Positions 9,448 through 20,000 of a stretch of DNA of 64,000 nt are shown here, in pieces. Numbering within the stretch: the stretch's first letter is position 1; the number at the start of each line of letters is the position of its first letter. The translations under genes and the position numbers were made by a program. Below the pieces are notes generated by a model. It made no database searches, had not been told where the DNA came from, and saw only the letters and a program-made list of their open reading frames with translations. This DNA comes from Haemophilus parahaemolyticus (lineage in GTDB: Bacteria; Pseudomonadota; Gammaproteobacteria; Enterobacterales; Pasteurellaceae). Location of the stretch: assembly GCF_002015035.1 (NCBI RefSeq), contig NZ_MUXY01000009.1:22759-86758 (forward strand), read 5' to 3'.

Positions 9448-9493
9448 TTGAGCGGTAGTAGATTGATTTGTTGAGAATTGTAAATAGATAAGC

Positions 9494-9519
9494 AAAACGG
9501 CACAACAGTGCCGTTTTTT
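9494..9519. terminator. Bidirectional terminator
   Basis: The perfect 10-bp stem AAAACGGCAC / GTGCCGTTTT has loop AACA and extra T residues on the plus strand. It lies 7 bp from the end of the phosphoethanolamine transferase gene on the minus strand and also follows the plus-strand remnant. Confidence 0.85.
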
Positions 9520-9525
9520 ATTGTA

Positions 9526-11076
9526 TTACTTCCGAATATCCACCGCAGGATCTGCATCTTTACGATACTTCTCTTTAATCTGTTTTTGTAAACCATAGTC
9601 GTCTTTATCTGCTTGATTTGAAAACAGATCTTCCTCGCCAAGTTTTGGATTTTGAATCCCCACCCAATGGGCGATGCCTTCTAAGAAGTTCAATCCAGAT
9701 TTGAACACTTTATATTCGTGGCGTTCAGTGTCATCAGACGAAATTTTAAATAGCGGAATATTATGGTGTAACTGGCTGTGACAGTTTTGGTTGAACAAAA
9801 TCGCACCATCTTTTTCGTTCGTTTGATGACATAAACCGTGGTCAGAGAAATAGATCATCGAGAACGAACGGTGCGTTTTTTGTTCGTTCGCTTTTAATTG
9901 TTCATAGGTACTTTTTAGGAAATCATCGGTTTTCTTAATTGATGATATGTAGCAATTCAAATAATCATACTGTGATTTGATTTCGCCTTCTTTAAAGATT
10001 TTCGGGTAATCCTCCACGCGGTCACAAGCTAATGGGTGCGAGCCATAAAGATGCAACACAATAAAGCGTTTGCCTTGTGTGGGGTCTTCTAACACTTGGG
10101 CGAATTTAGGCAAGAGGTCAAAGTCGCTGTAATTGGTAGAGTTAAAGCTACCGCCATTTTTAAGAAAGATTGTTTCGTCTGCTTTGGAGGCAAGCGAGGA
10201 AATTGGTGTGTCATATTCGCCTAAAAAGCCTTGATTAGAAACCCAATAGGTTTTCACGCCTGCGGATTTTACGAGGTCAAGCAAGCTCAAATCATAGTGT
10301 GGCTTCCAACTTTCTTTGTTTGGCAACGTAAGCATTAAACGCAATGACGCGATAGTGTTTGTTCCCGCGGAGGTCATTCCGTCAATCAACGTACCATTCG
10401 CATTCGACATAAAAGGGGTGTTTTCCACAGGGTAACCGTAGGCGTGGTGATAATCTTTGCGGGCACTTTCGCCTAGCACAATCACGTAATCATCATATTT
10501 CGAATTTTCAAGCGTTGAACTGCCCCAATTGTTCGCTTTTGCCATCTCTTTAAGCGTATGCATCTCTTTGGTAATTTTCACTGCAGAATCAACCGCTTGT
10601 TTAAGTGGCTCCGCAATGGGTAAATAATAGGCAAAGAGCACGCTTGAAAGCGCCACGAAGGTACGGTTACGTTGAAATTGAATGCCTGTATTCAAACGGA
10701 TTTTATATTGCAGCCAGATAAGCAACGGAATTACAAACGCAATGAGGTAGCTGCTGATTGGCATTTGCTGTAAGAACTCTTTAGTTTCAAGCAAATCCGT
10801 GGCAAAAATCGAGGCGATATATTGGTAACTTGGCGCCCCAAAATTTAAGCCTGCTGGCGTATAAATTGCATGAATGATTACTAATGGAAGCAGTAGAAAA
10901 TAGAAGGCTTTTTTGCTAGAGCTGAGGAAAATAATCAGTACGCTGGTCAGCAAAATTTGCCCGAAATCAGGTTCTGGGAACATTCCTGAGCCGATAAGGA
11001 GAAAGTAGCTGCTGAGTAGGGTAATTGCAAGAATTAATATCAGTGCGGTAGGTTTAGAAAGATTAGCGAGTTTCAT
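9526..11076 (-). CDS. Phosphoethanolamine transferase, sulfatase-fold inner-membrane enzyme
   Basis: A 516-residue member of the EptA/CptA/OpgE group, which moves phosphoethanolamine from phosphatidylethanolamine to lipid A, LPS core sugars or periplasmic glucans. Roughly five hydrophobic helices fill residues 10-165, followed by a periplasmic alkaline-phosphatase-like domain. Visible catalytic elements are the metal-binding [15 protein letters not shown], the [10 protein letters not shown] segment likely to hold the nucleophilic Thr, [11 protein letters not shown], and FSDHGLC. The C-terminal tail is highly charged. Which acceptor it modifies cannot be read from sequence; the motifs look more like the OpgE and LPS-core enzymes than classical lipid A EptA. 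It is a single gene between two terminator regions. Confidence 0.88.
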   Translation of the reverse strand: MKLANLSKPTALILILAITLLSSYFLLIGSGMFPEPDFGQILLTSVLIIFLSSSKKAFYFLLLPLVIIHAIYTPAGLNFGAPSYQYIASIFATDLLETKEFLQQMPISSYLIAFVIPLLIWLQYKIRLNTGIQFQRNRTFVALSSVLFAYYLPIAEPLKQAVDSAVKITKEMHTLKEMAKANNWGSSTLENSKYDDYVIVLGESARKDYHHAYGYPVENTPFMSNANGTLIDGMTSAGTNTIASLRLMLTLPNKESWKPHYDLSLLDLVKSAGVKTYWVSNQGFLGEYDTPISSLASKADETIFLKNGGSFNSTNYSDFDLLPKFAQVLEDPTQGKRFIVLHLYGSHPLACDRVEDYPKIFKEGEIKSQYDYLNCYISSIKKTDDFLKSTYEQLKANEQKTHRSFSMIYFSDHGLCHQTNEKDGAILFNQNCHSQLHHNIPLFKISSDDTERHEYKVFKSGLNFLEGIAHWVGIQNPKLGEEDLFSNQADKDDYGLQKQIKEKYRKDADPAVDIRK

Positions 11077-11099
11077 AATACGAATAGATAAGAAAAACG

Positions 11100-11258
11100 T
11101 TTACGCTCTCCCCTCGTAGGGAGAGACAGGAAAATTGCATTTAGCAATTTTGTCAAAGAGGAACAAAAAAGCGGTCAAAAATGACCGCTTACTCTCTCCC
11201 AAATTTCAATGCTGAACACATCGAAATTATCCCTCTCCCACAAGGAGCGAGGGCAATC
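11100..11258. repeat. Cluster of small dyads between eptA-like gene and nhaA
   Basis: The 183-bp gap is almost entirely inverted repeats: CTCTCCC-CTCGTA-GGGAGAG (about 11106-11125), AAAATTGC-ATTTA-GCAATTTT (about 11132-11152), the uptake-sequence stem at 11169-11190, and AATTTCaATG paired with CATcGAAATT (about 11201-11228). It ends with another CTCTCCCacaaggagCGAGGG stretch. The CTCTCCC/GGGAGAG parts look like a dispersed REP-like element. No gene is seen. Confidence 0.5.
11169..11190 (-). terminator. Terminator of nhaA made of two facing uptake sequences
   Basis: AAGCGGTCA / TGACCGCTT form a perfect 9-bp stem with a 4-nt loop. On the minus strand it is followed by T residues, suiting nhaA, which ends at 11260. 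Confidence 0.8.
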
Positions 11259-11259
11259 A

Positions 11260-12447
11260 TTAAGCCGTTACTTTATTCTTATTTGTCGTAGCTTTCAATA
11301 GAATATAGCCGACAACTGCCGATAAATTTGTTCCAATTAAGATACCTAATTGAGCTAATGGGAGCATATTGCTGCCATCATTATTATCCGCACCGAAAGC
11401 TAAGCCTGCGATAAAAACAGACATCGTGAAACCAATACCACAAAGCACCGCAATCGCAAAAATCTGTTTGAAATTGACCCCTTGTGGTAAACCTGCAAGG
11501 CGAAGCAACACTGCAACATAGCTGAATAAGAATACACCAACTGGTTTACCAATAAACAAACCCAATGCGATACCTAGTGGCACGGGTGAGGTCAGTTTTT
11601 CTAAGCTCATTCCTTCAAATGAAACGCCTGCATTAGCAAAAGCGAAAAGCGGTAGAATCACAAATGAGCACCACGGAGCTAAAATGTGTTCTAAGTGGTA
11701 AAGCGGGGTTTCACCGTTTTTACCTCGTAGAGGGATTGCAAAACCAATGATCACACCAGCCAATGTCGCATGTACACCTGATTTCAGCACAGATGCCCAT
11801 AAAATTGATCCGACGATTAAGTAGTGAATCATACTCACCACTTTATAACGGTTCATCGTGAATAACGTAATAATCGCAAGACTCGCCACAATTAACGCAG
11901 GCGTACTCATTTCGTGTGAGAAGAAAATAGCAATTACCACAATAGCACCAATATCATCAATAATGGCTAACGCAAGCAAGAACATTTTTAGTGGTAATGG
12001 CACTTGCTTACTGAGTAATGCGACAATACCTAATGCAAAAGCAATATCCGTCGCCATTGGGATTGCCCAACCACGAACAAGTTCAGGATCATGATGATTG
12101 ATAAAATAGTAAATCAACGCTGGCACAATCATTCCACCAAATGCGGCAAATGCGGGAAGAGAAGCTTTACGCACGCTTGAAAGCGAGCCTTCAAACATTT
12201 CTCGTTTGACTTCAAGCCCAACAAGCACAAAAAAGACCGCCATAAAGCCATCATTAATCCACATTAAAAGTGGTTTATCAATCGCAAAAGCCCCAACCTT
12301 CAACACCACTTGGGTTTGCAAAAAATCAAAATAGACAGATTGTACGCCCGTGTTGGCACAAATAATCGCTAATATAGCCGCGACAAAAAGCAGGATGCCG
12401 CCTGAAGATTCAAGTTTAAGGAAATTCTTAATTTGCCTAATCATCAT
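11260..12447 (-). CDS. nhaA: Na+/H+ antiporter NhaA
   Basis: A 395-residue inner-membrane protein with about 12 helices. It expels sodium in exchange for protons and helps with pH and salt homeostasis. The ion-binding signature is intact: [10 protein letters not shown] contains the Asp equivalent to E. coli Asp133, and [14 protein letters not shown] contains the Asp163/Asp164 pair. Length and N-terminus ([15 protein letters not shown]) match the family. Two adjacent ATGs are possible; AAGGAG lies 4 bases from the first and 7 bases from the second. It is divergent from the EamA gene, with a 183-bp AT-rich control region. Confidence 0.97.
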   Translation of the reverse strand: MMIRQIKNFLKLESSGGILLFVAAILAIICANTGVQSVYFDFLQTQVVLKVGAFAIDKPLLMWINDGFMAVFFVLVGLEVKREMFEGSLSSVRKASLPAFAAFGGMIVPALIYYFINHHDPELVRGWAIPMATDIAFALGIVALLSKQVPLPLKMFLLALAIIDDIGAIVVIAIFFSHEMSTPALIVASLAIITLFTMNRYKVVSMIHYLIVGSILWASVLKSGVHATLAGVIIGFAIPLRGKNGETPLYHLEHILAPWCSFVILPLFAFANAGVSFEGMSLEKLTSPVPLGIALGLFIGKPVGVFLFSYVAVLLRLAGLPQGVNFKQIFAIAVLCGIGFTMSVFIAGLAFGADNNDGSNMLPLAQLGILIGTNLSAVVGYILLKATTNKNKVTA

Positions 12448-12630
12448 TCACTCCTTATATTGGCAAAAAACATCGTAAAACAAAACTACAACACAAACGG
12501 TAAAATTGACCGCTTGCAAGCTTATTCCATTATCTTATAACATTTTTTTATCATAAAAGAAAAGTTATTTTATCCATAATTTTGATAAAATATCGTCTAT
12601 CGAAAATATCAGATTAAAAGAAATTTATTT

Positions 12631-13059
12631 ATGTCAAATCACTGGCTTTATTGGGCACTCGCCTCGGCAGTTTTTGCCTCACTCACCGCAATTTTTGCCA
12701 AAATAGGTTTGCAAGGTGTCAATTCCGATTTTGCAACTTTTATTCGCACCATCGTTATCATTCTTGCTCTTATTCTTTTTTTAACCTACACCCGCAAATG
12801 GCAGCCACTTAGCTCGCTTAGCGGTAAAAACTGGCTATTTTTAATCCTCTCTGGCTTAGCAACAGGGGCATCTTGGTTGGCTTATTTCAAAGCCTTACAA
12901 ATGGGCAACACCTCACAAGTCGCCCCGATTGATAAATTGAGCCTTGCGCTGGTTGCTGTTTTTGCTTTTCTGTTTTTAGGCGAACGCCCAAGCCAACAAG
13001 AGTGGCTAGGCATCGGCTTAGTAGTGGCAGGTGTTTTAACACTTGCTTTCAAGCGGTAG
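12631..13059 (+). CDS. EamA/DMT-family membrane protein, single-domain
   Basis: A 142-residue protein with about four to five hydrophobic helices forming one EamA unit. Larger DMT transporters carry two such units, so this one probably works as a dimer. The C-terminal half (LGERPSQQEWLGIGLVVAGVL) is the typical EamA ending. The substrate is unknown; relatives export metabolites or amino acids. The gene ends 4 bp before the phosphopantetheinyl transferase ATG, and its last codons and stop are formed by an uptake core (AAGCGGTAG). Confidence 0.85.
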   Translation: MSNHWLYWALASAVFASLTAIFAKIGLQGVNSDFATFIRTIVIILALILFLTYTRKWQPLSSLSGKNWLFLILSGLATGASWLAYFKALQMGNTSQVAPIDKLSLALVAVFAFLFLGERPSQQEWLGIGLVVAGVLTLAFKR

Positions 13060-13063
13060 AATT

Positions 13064-13795
13064 ATGGGAAAGATTTGCAATATTGATGTGGTGTTCGCCC
13101 ACAATAATGAATCTATTGCCGAGCCATTTTCACCTCCTAAACATTTAACCGAACGCCAGCTAAAGCGTTGGAAAAGCCGACGAATGGCAAAATTTTTGCT
13201 GAAAACGTTGCTCGAAAAGCACGGTTTTAATCCGAATTTAGCCGAACAGATTCAGCGAGCAAAAAATGGTCGCCCTTATTTCGCACAGCAAGAAATTGAT
13301 TTTAACATCACACATTCGGGCGATTATGTCGCCATTATTTTTGCGAAAGCGGCAAGTGGGGAGCGAAGCCCTGTAGTCGGTATTGATTTAGAGCATCCGC
13401 AAAAAATTCGCCGTTTTGAACCGCTTATCCGCCACTATGCCGATGCTGTTGAAACAGAACAGTTGCTTGAAAAACCGCAGATTTTGACGAATTTAGCCGA
13501 ACGCTTTTATTTAAGCTGGTGTTTGCGAGAAGCAGTGCTAAAATCGCAAGGCGTGGGGATTATTAAGCTGTCGGAAGTGACCCACCGCCCCAATGAGAAA
13601 ACGATAAAAAGCCAGCATTGCCCGCAAGGTGTTTTGCATTTTTATCATCAATTCCCGTTTTTTCTTGCCTATTTCTTTGGAGTTCACAACAAATGCCAAC
13701 TAGATTTATGGGAATGGAAAAATGGCAGTTTGCAAAAAAACTGCACATTTCAACCGCTTGTTTATTCAGTCAATGAAGGAATATCGTATGAGTAA
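13064..13795 (+). CDS. 4'-phosphopantetheinyl transferase superfamily protein
   Basis: A 243-residue Sfp/EntD-type enzyme that moves phosphopantetheine from CoA onto a Ser of carrier proteins. The diagnostic motifs are VGIDLE (Asp108 and Glu110, Mg binding) and WCLREAVLK at 152-160 (Glu156 and Lys160), replacing the usual WxxKEAxxK. The ATG at 13064 is preferred to an upstream TTG inside the EamA gene. The 3' end overlaps nudF by 8 bp (TATGAGTAA), implying translational coupling. No NRPS or PKS gene is in the window, so the carrier-protein target is unknown; Pasteurellaceae use such a protein alongside or instead of AcpS. Confidence 0.88.
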   Translation: MGKICNIDVVFAHNNESIAEPFSPPKHLTERQLKRWKSRRMAKFLLKTLLEKHGFNPNLAEQIQRAKNGRPYFAQQEIDFNITHSGDYVAIIFAKAASGERSPVVGIDLEHPQKIRRFEPLIRHYADAVETEQLLEKPQILTNLAERFYLSWCLREAVLKSQGVGIIKLSEVTHRPNEKTIKSQHCPQGVLHFYHQFPFFLAYFFGVHNKCQLDLWEWKNGSLQKNCTFQPLVYSVNEGISYE

Positions 13796-14408
13796 TATCT
13801 TACAATTTGGTCAAAAAGACCTCGAAATTATTAAGGAAGAGACAGTCTATAAAGGACATTTTGAGCTGAAGAAAATCTATTTTCGCCATAAACTTTTTTC
13901 GGGCAAATTCAGTGGCGAAGTAGTGCGTGAATTACTTGTTAAAGGCGAAGCAGCAGCATTAATTGCTTACGATCCCAAATTGGATAATGTGGTGTTGGTT
14001 GAGCAAGTTCGCATTGGTGCATATCAAAAACATTCAGACCAAACCCCGTGGTTGCTCGAATTAGTGGCAGGAATGGTGGATAAAGGCGAAGAGAACCCAG
14101 CTGAAGTTGCCAAACGCGAAGCCTTTGAAGAAGCGGGGATTGAAGTCAAAGAGGTCGAACACGCCTTAAGCGTTTGGGACAGCCCAGGTGGACAATTCGA
14201 ACGTTTGCATCTTTTCCTCGGTTTAATCGACAGTACCCAAGTCGGCAACGGTTCAATCCACGGTTTAGAAGAAGAAAACGAAGATATTTTAGTACACATA
14301 GTTCCTAGAACCCAAGCCTACCAATGGGTTGTTGAGGGAAAAATCGATAACGTGATTGCGGTCATTGGCTTGCAGTGGTTAGAACTGAATTATAAGAGAT
14401 ATCAATAA
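13788..14408 (+). CDS. nudF: ADP-ribose pyrophosphatase (Nudix)
   Basis: A 206-residue enzyme that hydrolyses ADP-ribose to AMP and ribose 5-phosphate. The Nudix box runs from Gly95 to Ile118: GMVDKGE, then a spacer, then REAFEEAGI, with all metal-binding Glu residues present. The start at 13788 has GAAGGA seven bases upstream and gives the family's normal length. It overlaps the preceding gene by 8 bp and converges on cpdA with 14 bp between stops, resembling the nudF/cpdA neighbourhood of enterobacteria but with cpdA inverted. Confidence 0.93.
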   Translation: MSNILQFGQKDLEIIKEETVYKGHFELKKIYFRHKLFSGKFSGEVVRELLVKGEAAALIAYDPKLDNVVLVEQVRIGAYQKHSDQTPWLLELVAGMVDKGEENPAEVAKREAFEEAGIEVKEVEHALSVWDSPGGQFERLHLFLGLIDSTQVGNGSIHGLEEENEDILVHIVPRTQAYQWVVEGKIDNVIAVIGLQWLELNYKRYQ

Positions 14409-14422
14409 AAAGCCTAAGGCGG

Positions 14423-15262
14423 TTAATAACCTTGCGAATCAAAATTCGGTAAAAATGCTTGCGTTTTTAACCGCTTGACTTCCGTTTCAATGCGTCCATC
14501 CTCAAACAAGGAAAGCTCTCGCCAACCTTGTGGGAGATTATCTAGGGTAAAATCATCGCAATTTGGCTTAAATTGAATACAAGTGGAAGGCGTGGAAAGA
14601 ATGCGGATACCATTCCAAATCGCGTCTACTTCTTGATGAATATGCCCGTGTAAAATCGCTTTTACATTCGGGTAAAGTGCTAAAATTTCTGCCAATGTAT
14701 CGCTATTTTTAAGGCTGTGTTGATCTAACCACGCTGAATGGGTGAATAAAATGTTGTGATGCAATACCACCAACGTGAAGCGTTCAGGATTTTCGCTCAA
14801 CTTTTGGTTTAGCCACGCTAATTGTCCTTTAGATAAAAAACCACTCGGAGCAGAAGCGACTTGACTATTGAGCATCAAAATCTGCCAATGCTTGCCCGCA
14901 AAAATCTGTTTTTCAGGGCGAATATAATCAAACTTGCCTAACAACAAGCTCATTTGTGGTTGCTGATCGTGATTGCCTTCCAACCAAAATACTGGCTTTG
15001 CAAGCGGTCGAATCATCTCAGCAAAATGTAAATAACCCTCAGATTGGTGATCTTGGATTAAATCGCCCGTTGCTAAAATGGCGTCAAAATCAACTGCTTG
15101 TGTTTGTATTTCCGCTTGGATTTCATCTAATACAGCTTGAAAACTTGCGTGAGTATTCACGCCGAGTAGATCTTTTGTCGTATCTGAGAAAAGATGTGGG
15201 TCGGTTATTTGGAGTAATTTTATAACCGATGTCTTTGGCTCAAGTGGATAAAAAGTATTCAT
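14423..15262 (-). CDS. cpdA: 3',5'-cyclic AMP phosphodiesterase
   Basis: A 279-residue cytosolic metallophosphoesterase that lowers cAMP and so tunes CRP activity. Metal-binding motifs in order: TDPHL (Asp21, His23), GDLIQD (Asp67), GNHD (Asn97, His98), a later VLHHN, and HGHIH. Length agrees with Icc/CpdA. This links to the CRP site at 535-550 in the same window. Its promoter must lie in the 15263-15450 region, back to back with the candidate Fur-controlled RNA promoter. Confidence 0.94.
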   Translation of the reverse strand: MNTFYPLEPKTSVIKLLQITDPHLFSDTTKDLLGVNTHASFQAVLDEIQAEIQTQAVDFDAILATGDLIQDHQSEGYLHFAEMIRPLAKPVFWLEGNHDQQPQMSLLLGKFDYIRPEKQIFAGKHWQILMLNSQVASAPSGFLSKGQLAWLNQKLSENPERFTLVVLHHNILFTHSAWLDQHSLKNSDTLAEILALYPNVKAILHGHIHQEVDAIWNGIRILSTPSTCIQFKPNCDDFTLDNLPQGWRELSLFEDGRIETEVKRLKTQAFLPNFDSQGY

Positions 15263-15451
15263 TTTATAATTCCCTAAATTGATGGCGATACTTTACTGAT
15301 TTATGCAACGAAGATCAGCAACCAATTTTCAAAAATGAGAAGTATGTTGGATTTTTTTTTCATTTTGCAATGTGAACTGCCTTCGAAAGTAAAAGTTTGT
15401 TCGTTTTTTATCCTATTAATCAATTGAGAATTATTTTTATTTAGAAATCAC

Positions 15452-15481
15452 TTGACTACTTTGATGATAATCATTATTATT
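15452..15481 (+). promoter_or_regulatory. Strong promoter overlapped by a Fur box
   Basis: -35 TTGACT (15452-15457), 17-bp spacer, -10 TATTAT (15475-15480). The sequence GATAATCATTAT sits across the spacer and -10 and matches about 15 of 19 bases of the Fur consensus. Fur binding here would block RNA polymerase directly. A second, weaker AT-rich Fur-like stretch lies near 15422-15442. Confidence 0.75.
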
Positions 15482-15486
15482 TATAA

Positions 15487-15560
15487 AAATTCCAAATAAT
15501 AATAGGTAATCACTCCAACTCTTTGCGCCGTATTCCCCCACAAAATACGGCGTTTTTTTT
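15487..15560 (+). ncRNA. Candidate Fur-repressed small RNA, about 74 nt
   Basis: A promoter (15452-15480) and a strong intrinsic terminator lie only about 45 nt apart with no open reading frame or RBS between them. The terminator is a 9-bp stem CGCCGTATT (15526-15534) / AATACGGCG (15544-15552) followed by eight T residues. The predicted RNA starts near 15487, has an unstructured 5' part containing AAUCACUCCAACUC and ends at the T-run. CACUCC can pair with GGAGUG-type ribosome-binding sites. The layout is that of a RyhB- or HrrF-type iron-responsive regulator. Whether it is the HrrF homologue could not be determined. Confidence 0.6.
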
Positions 15561-15619
15561 CATTTTTTTTTCAAAGCCGTTATAATAGAACCATTTTTCA
15601 GCCTATTTTAAGGAACATT

Positions 15620-16810
15620 ATGAGCCAATCAATCGAAACGATTCTTGCCGAGCTTAAGCGTGGTGTAGAAGATATTTACTCCGAAGCCGATTTAATCGAA
15701 AAACTTAAAGAAAACCGTCCATTACGTGTAAAACTAGGAGCAGACCCAACAGCACCCGATATCCATTTAGGTCACACGGTGGTGTTAAATAAACTACGTC
15801 AATTCCAAAATTTTGGACACGAAGTGATTTTCTTAATTGGTGACTTTACCGCAACAGTGGGTGACCCATCAGGTAAAAATGCCACGCGCCCACCACTTTC
15901 TCGTGAAGATGTATTACGCAACGCAGAAACCTATAAAGAGCAGATTTTCAAAATTTTAGATCCGCAAAAAACGCGAATCGTATTTAACTCAGAATGGTTG
16001 GGCGAACTCGGCACGGTGGGTATGATTCGTTTAGCGTCAAACTACACAGTGGCACGTATGCTTGAGCGTGATGACTTCAAAAAACGCTTTGCAAACCAAC
16101 AATCTATCGCGATCCACGAGTTCATTTACCCATTATTGCAAGGTCACGACTCAGTAGCATTAGAAGCCGATGTGGAACTCGGCGGTACAGACCAAACTTT
16201 CAACTTGTTGATCGGTCGTGAATTACAGAAATCTGCAGGGCAAAAACCACAGGTGGCAATGACTTTACCGCTTTTAGTAGGTTTAGATGGTGAGAAAAAA
16301 ATGTCGAAATCACTTGGCAACTACATCGGCGTTACCGAAGCCCCAAGCGAGATGTTTGGCAAAATTATGTCAATCTCTGACGAGTTAATGTGGGATTGGT
16401 ATAATTTACTCTCTTTCCGACCGCTTGTAGAAATCGCACAGTTAAAAGCTGAAGTCGAAGCAGGCAAAAACCCGCGTGATGTGAAGATTCTACTTGCAAA
16501 AGAGATCATCGCACGCTTCCACAATGAAGATGCGGCAAACGCTGCAGAACAGGAGTTTATCAACCGCTTCCAAAAAGGAGCGATGCCAGATGAAATGCCT
16601 GAATTTACCTTTGAAGGCGAAATTGGTTTAGCAACCTTATTAAAAGAAGCGGGCTTAGTGCCATCAACCTCTGAAGCCATCCGCTCTGCTCAACAAGGTG
16701 GCGTAAAAATTGATGGCGAGAAAGTCGATGATGTTCGCCAAAACGCACAAAAAGGCACCTTTGTTTACCAAGTGGGTAAACGCAAATTTGCCCGTGTGAC
16801 GGTGAAGTAA
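15620..16810 (+). CDS. tyrS: Tyrosyl-tRNA synthetase
   Basis: A 396-residue class I aminoacyl-tRNA synthetase that charges tRNA-Tyr. The ATP signature HLGH is at residues 49-52 and KMSKS at 227-231. The C-terminal S4-like RNA-binding domain is present ([12 protein letters not shown] region). The 'HLGH/KMSKS' form matches the TyrRS type common in Pasteurellaceae. A TATAAT at 15581-15586 just after the upstream terminator is a reasonable -10 for its own promoter, and AAGGAA precedes the ATG. Confidence 0.97.
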   Translation: MSQSIETILAELKRGVEDIYSEADLIEKLKENRPLRVKLGADPTAPDIHLGHTVVLNKLRQFQNFGHEVIFLIGDFTATVGDPSGKNATRPPLSREDVLRNAETYKEQIFKILDPQKTRIVFNSEWLGELGTVGMIRLASNYTVARMLERDDFKKRFANQQSIAIHEFIYPLLQGHDSVALEADVELGGTDQTFNLLIGRELQKSAGQKPQVAMTLPLLVGLDGEKKMSKSLGNYIGVTEAPSEMFGKIMSISDELMWDWYNLLSFRPLVEIAQLKAEVEAGKNPRDVKILLAKEIIARFHNEDAANAAEQEFINRFQKGAMPDEMPEFTFEGEIGLATLLKEAGLVPSTSEAIRSAQQGGVKIDGEKVDDVRQNAQKGTFVYQVGKRKFARVTVK

Positions 16811-16848
16811 GTTAGTCTATTACTTATAAAAATTAGATTTATTCAATA

Positions 16849-16889
16849 AAAAGATTCGGTTTTGTGTTATGCACAGACGAATCTTTTTT
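16849..16889 (+). terminator. Terminator of tyrS
   Basis: The arms AAAAGATTCG (16849-16858) and CGAATCTTTT (16878-16887) with an inner GTG/CAC pairing are followed by further T residues. Confidence 0.85.
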
Positions 16890-16910
16890 ATTTGCAGCAA
16901 ATAAAAATGC

Positions 16911-16943
16911 TTTACATTGAATATAAGAGTTATTATCATTTGC
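16911..16943 (+). promoter_or_regulatory. Promoter with overlapping Fur box, siderophore receptor locus
   Basis: -35 TTTACA (16911-16916), 17-bp spacer, -10 TATCAT (16934-16939). A Fur-like 19-mer at 16925-16943 matches about 13 of 19 consensus bases, including TATCATT. It lies 84 bp before the receptor ATG. Confidence 0.65.
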
Positions 16944-17026
16944 AACGTTCTTATATTTCCTACTTTTCCACTCAGATATTTTAGTTTTCTTTATACTTCA
17001 GCATATCAAAATTGGAGGCTCAATGT

Positions 17027-20000
17027 ATGCCGAGTAAAACAACTGATAGTGAATGTAGTAGCTATCCAAAATTTACATTAAGTCTCATTTCTCTTGCCTT
17101 AATTTCCTTTCCCTTTCCTGCTTTGGCTGATGAGGTGCTTGATCAAGTCAATGTTGTCGCAGAAAGTCCTGTCAATTCAACTGCTGGGAATAAAGGCTAC
17201 ACCATCAAATCTATGAATACTGCAACGGGATTGCGTATTTCTGGTAAAGATACACCGCAATCGGTCAGTGTAGTCACAAGAAAACAGCTTGATGATCGTG
17301 CAATCCACACGCTTGAAGAAGCAATGAAAAATACAACAGGCGTGAATGTAGTGCGTGATTCAGGCTTACAAACTCGTTTTCTTTCTCGTGGTTTTTATGT
17401 CGATCAAATAGGAGAAGATGGCATTACAACCAATATCGCAGGACGTTCAGGCTACACTGCAAAAATTGATACTTCGCCAAGCACAGATTTAGCGGTATAT
17501 GATCATATTGAAGTCGTACGCGGTGCAACAGGGTTAACACAATCCAACTCTGAACCTGGTGGTACAATTAATCTGATTCGCAAACGCCCAACAGAAAAAT
17601 TCCAACATTTGGGTGAATTAACGGTCGATGAACGTGGCAGCGTGCGAACTATGCTTGATGTTTCAGGGGCAATGAATAAAGAAAAAACGGTTCGCGGACG
17701 TTTAGTGCGCGTTGATGAAAAAGCCCGTTCTTTTAAAGATAACGTGAAGGGACGTAAACAGATGGTTTACGGCGTATTAGAAACCAATATTCGTGATAAT
17801 GGTTTGTTTACGATTGGTGGAATGTATCAAAAAGTGAATGAAGTACCCGATTTTGCTGGGGTAATTTTGCCATGCAAAGATCCTGAAGTGTACGCTTTTT
17901 CTTCTCGTCCTGCCTGCCAATCACCGCTGAAATTCCCTCGTAGCACTTATTTGGGAGAAAGTTGGTCGCGCTTAAAAGGAGATAAACATAATTTATTCTC
18001 TGAAACTAAACTCTTCCTTGATAACGACTGGACGCTTACCCTTGAATTATCTTATACCCAAAACAATACCGATGCGAAAGTAGGACAGTATTTTATTAAA
18101 GATGAACACGCTGCAGGGATGTCAAGTGAAGATGCAACAGGATTCTTAACTGAAAAAGGCGAGGTCATTCCTTTTGAGCCAAAAGATAAGGCATTAGAAA
18201 AATTAGCAGGCTATCGTAAAGAAACAAAAGCAGAGTTTGAAACGCAAAAAGCTGATTATTTGAAAAATCGTTTTGATCAACAAACGTTTGAACAATATAA
18301 AAACAAGCGTATTAATGAGCGTGCAGTATTACGCCAACAATGTATTGATGAAGGTACTTGGGATTTCTTCTGTGATAGTAATTACCCTCTGTTAAGTGAT
18401 GATGAATATAAACAAGATTTCGTTAATAAAGCACTTGCAGAACAAGGTATTAGCGACAATGCAAATGAACGCTTCCCGAATCGTTTTTATGATTCAGCCT
18501 ACAATAATCGTGGAATAACAAACAGAAGATTTAACTATATGCCAATGCGATATAAGAAAAAAGATACGCAATATGGCATTAAATTGAGTTTAAATGGTAG
18601 TTATTCACTCTTTGAGCGCGATCACGACTTCTATGTAGGCTATGCTTATAACAACGAAGATATCCAATCTACCTATCTTGAAATTTTCCAGAAAAAATAT
18701 CGTGTTCGACCAAGTACGGGAGCTACTCACGCTCAGTTTGATGGACAATGCGAGGTTCACCCACTTGGTAGCAACCGCTTACCAACAGAAAAAGGGATTG
18801 CGGAGCCAGATTGGGATAAATACACCGACAAAGGCAATGTACGCGTTTACGAGCCAGATTGTAAAAATGCGAGAAAAACAAAATATCAGCCACTGTTAGA
18901 TAAAGACGGTAAGCCCGTTTATAGAGTGGATGATTTTGGTAAGAAAGCGCCTGTGCTTGTCCCTGTGTATGAATTAGATGCTAACGGCAATAAAATTCAG
19001 GAAGTTGATGAAAAGGGCAACCCTATTTTTACAGGTTTTAACGGTACTACACCAGTCTATAAAGAAGTGAAAATCCCTGATGATCATATTCTTGCTCAAT
19101 ATAATTACGCAAAATACTTCAATAAAAATAAAACCCATACCGTTACGATGAGTAACCGATTTAATGCAACCGAAAAATTGCATTTCCTCACTGGGGTAAG
19201 TTTTGTGCATTTTAATACTTCACAACGTAAAGAAATGCCTGTGCGTTATGGCGAGCCAATTACCAATTTCCAAACGGCGGAAAATGTGAAAGCGGATAAT
19301 GAGCATTACACCGCCAAAATGAGTGGTCATAAATTCACGCCATATTTTGGTATTACTTATGACTTAACCGACAGCCAAAGCATTTACGCAAGCTACACGA
19401 AGATCTTTAAACAACAAGATAATGTAGACGTTACCTCAAAAACCACCTTACCACCACTGATGGGGACAAACTATGAAGTCGGTTGGAAAGGCGGGTTCTT
19501 TGATAACCGCCTCAACAGCTCTGTTGCGCTGTTCACATTAGAGCAAAAAAATAGAACGGTTGTCGATTTTGGCTTTGTGCCTGATTCCACGGGTAGACAA
19601 GGTTCTTTCCAAACCATTGCGAAACCAATTGGACGTGTAGTAAGTAAAGGGGTAGAAATTGAGTTAGCAGGCAATGTGACTGAAAACTGGCAACTCTTCT
19701 TTGGCTATACTTACAACAAAAGTAAATACAAAAATGCAGAGGAAATTAACGCAGAGCGTATCGGCAAAAATACCAAAGCAAGCCCTTATAACTTCAGTAA
19801 TTTCACACCAGTGCAAATGTTCCGTTTAGCAACGTCATATCACATTCCTAACACCAAATGGACAATTGGTGGTGGCGTATCGGCACAGACTGGCACAACA
19901 AGCCTATATGATATTAGCCAAGCAGGCTATGCCTTGTGGGATGCAAATATCCAATATGACTTCACTAAACATGCGAAGTTAAGCCTCATTGGCGTGAACC

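Noticed and set aside
9258..9641. A 127-codon open frame on the minus strand overlapping the end of the phosphoethanolamine transferase gene
   Set aside because: It runs in another frame through a terminator and the end of a well-supported gene, with no RBS and no family-like sequence.
12448..12630. Fur box or riboswitch in the nhaA/EamA divergent region
   Set aside because: Only AT-rich sequence with partial GATAA matches was seen; no dyad or known leader motif.
17012..17026. Extended start for the large siderophore receptor from a TTG
   Set aside because: The ATG at 17027 has GGAGG at normal spacing; starting at the TTG would put the RBS inside the coding sequence. The same reasoning was used for merR, menA, dnaG, ilvA, slyD, ftsA and rnr.
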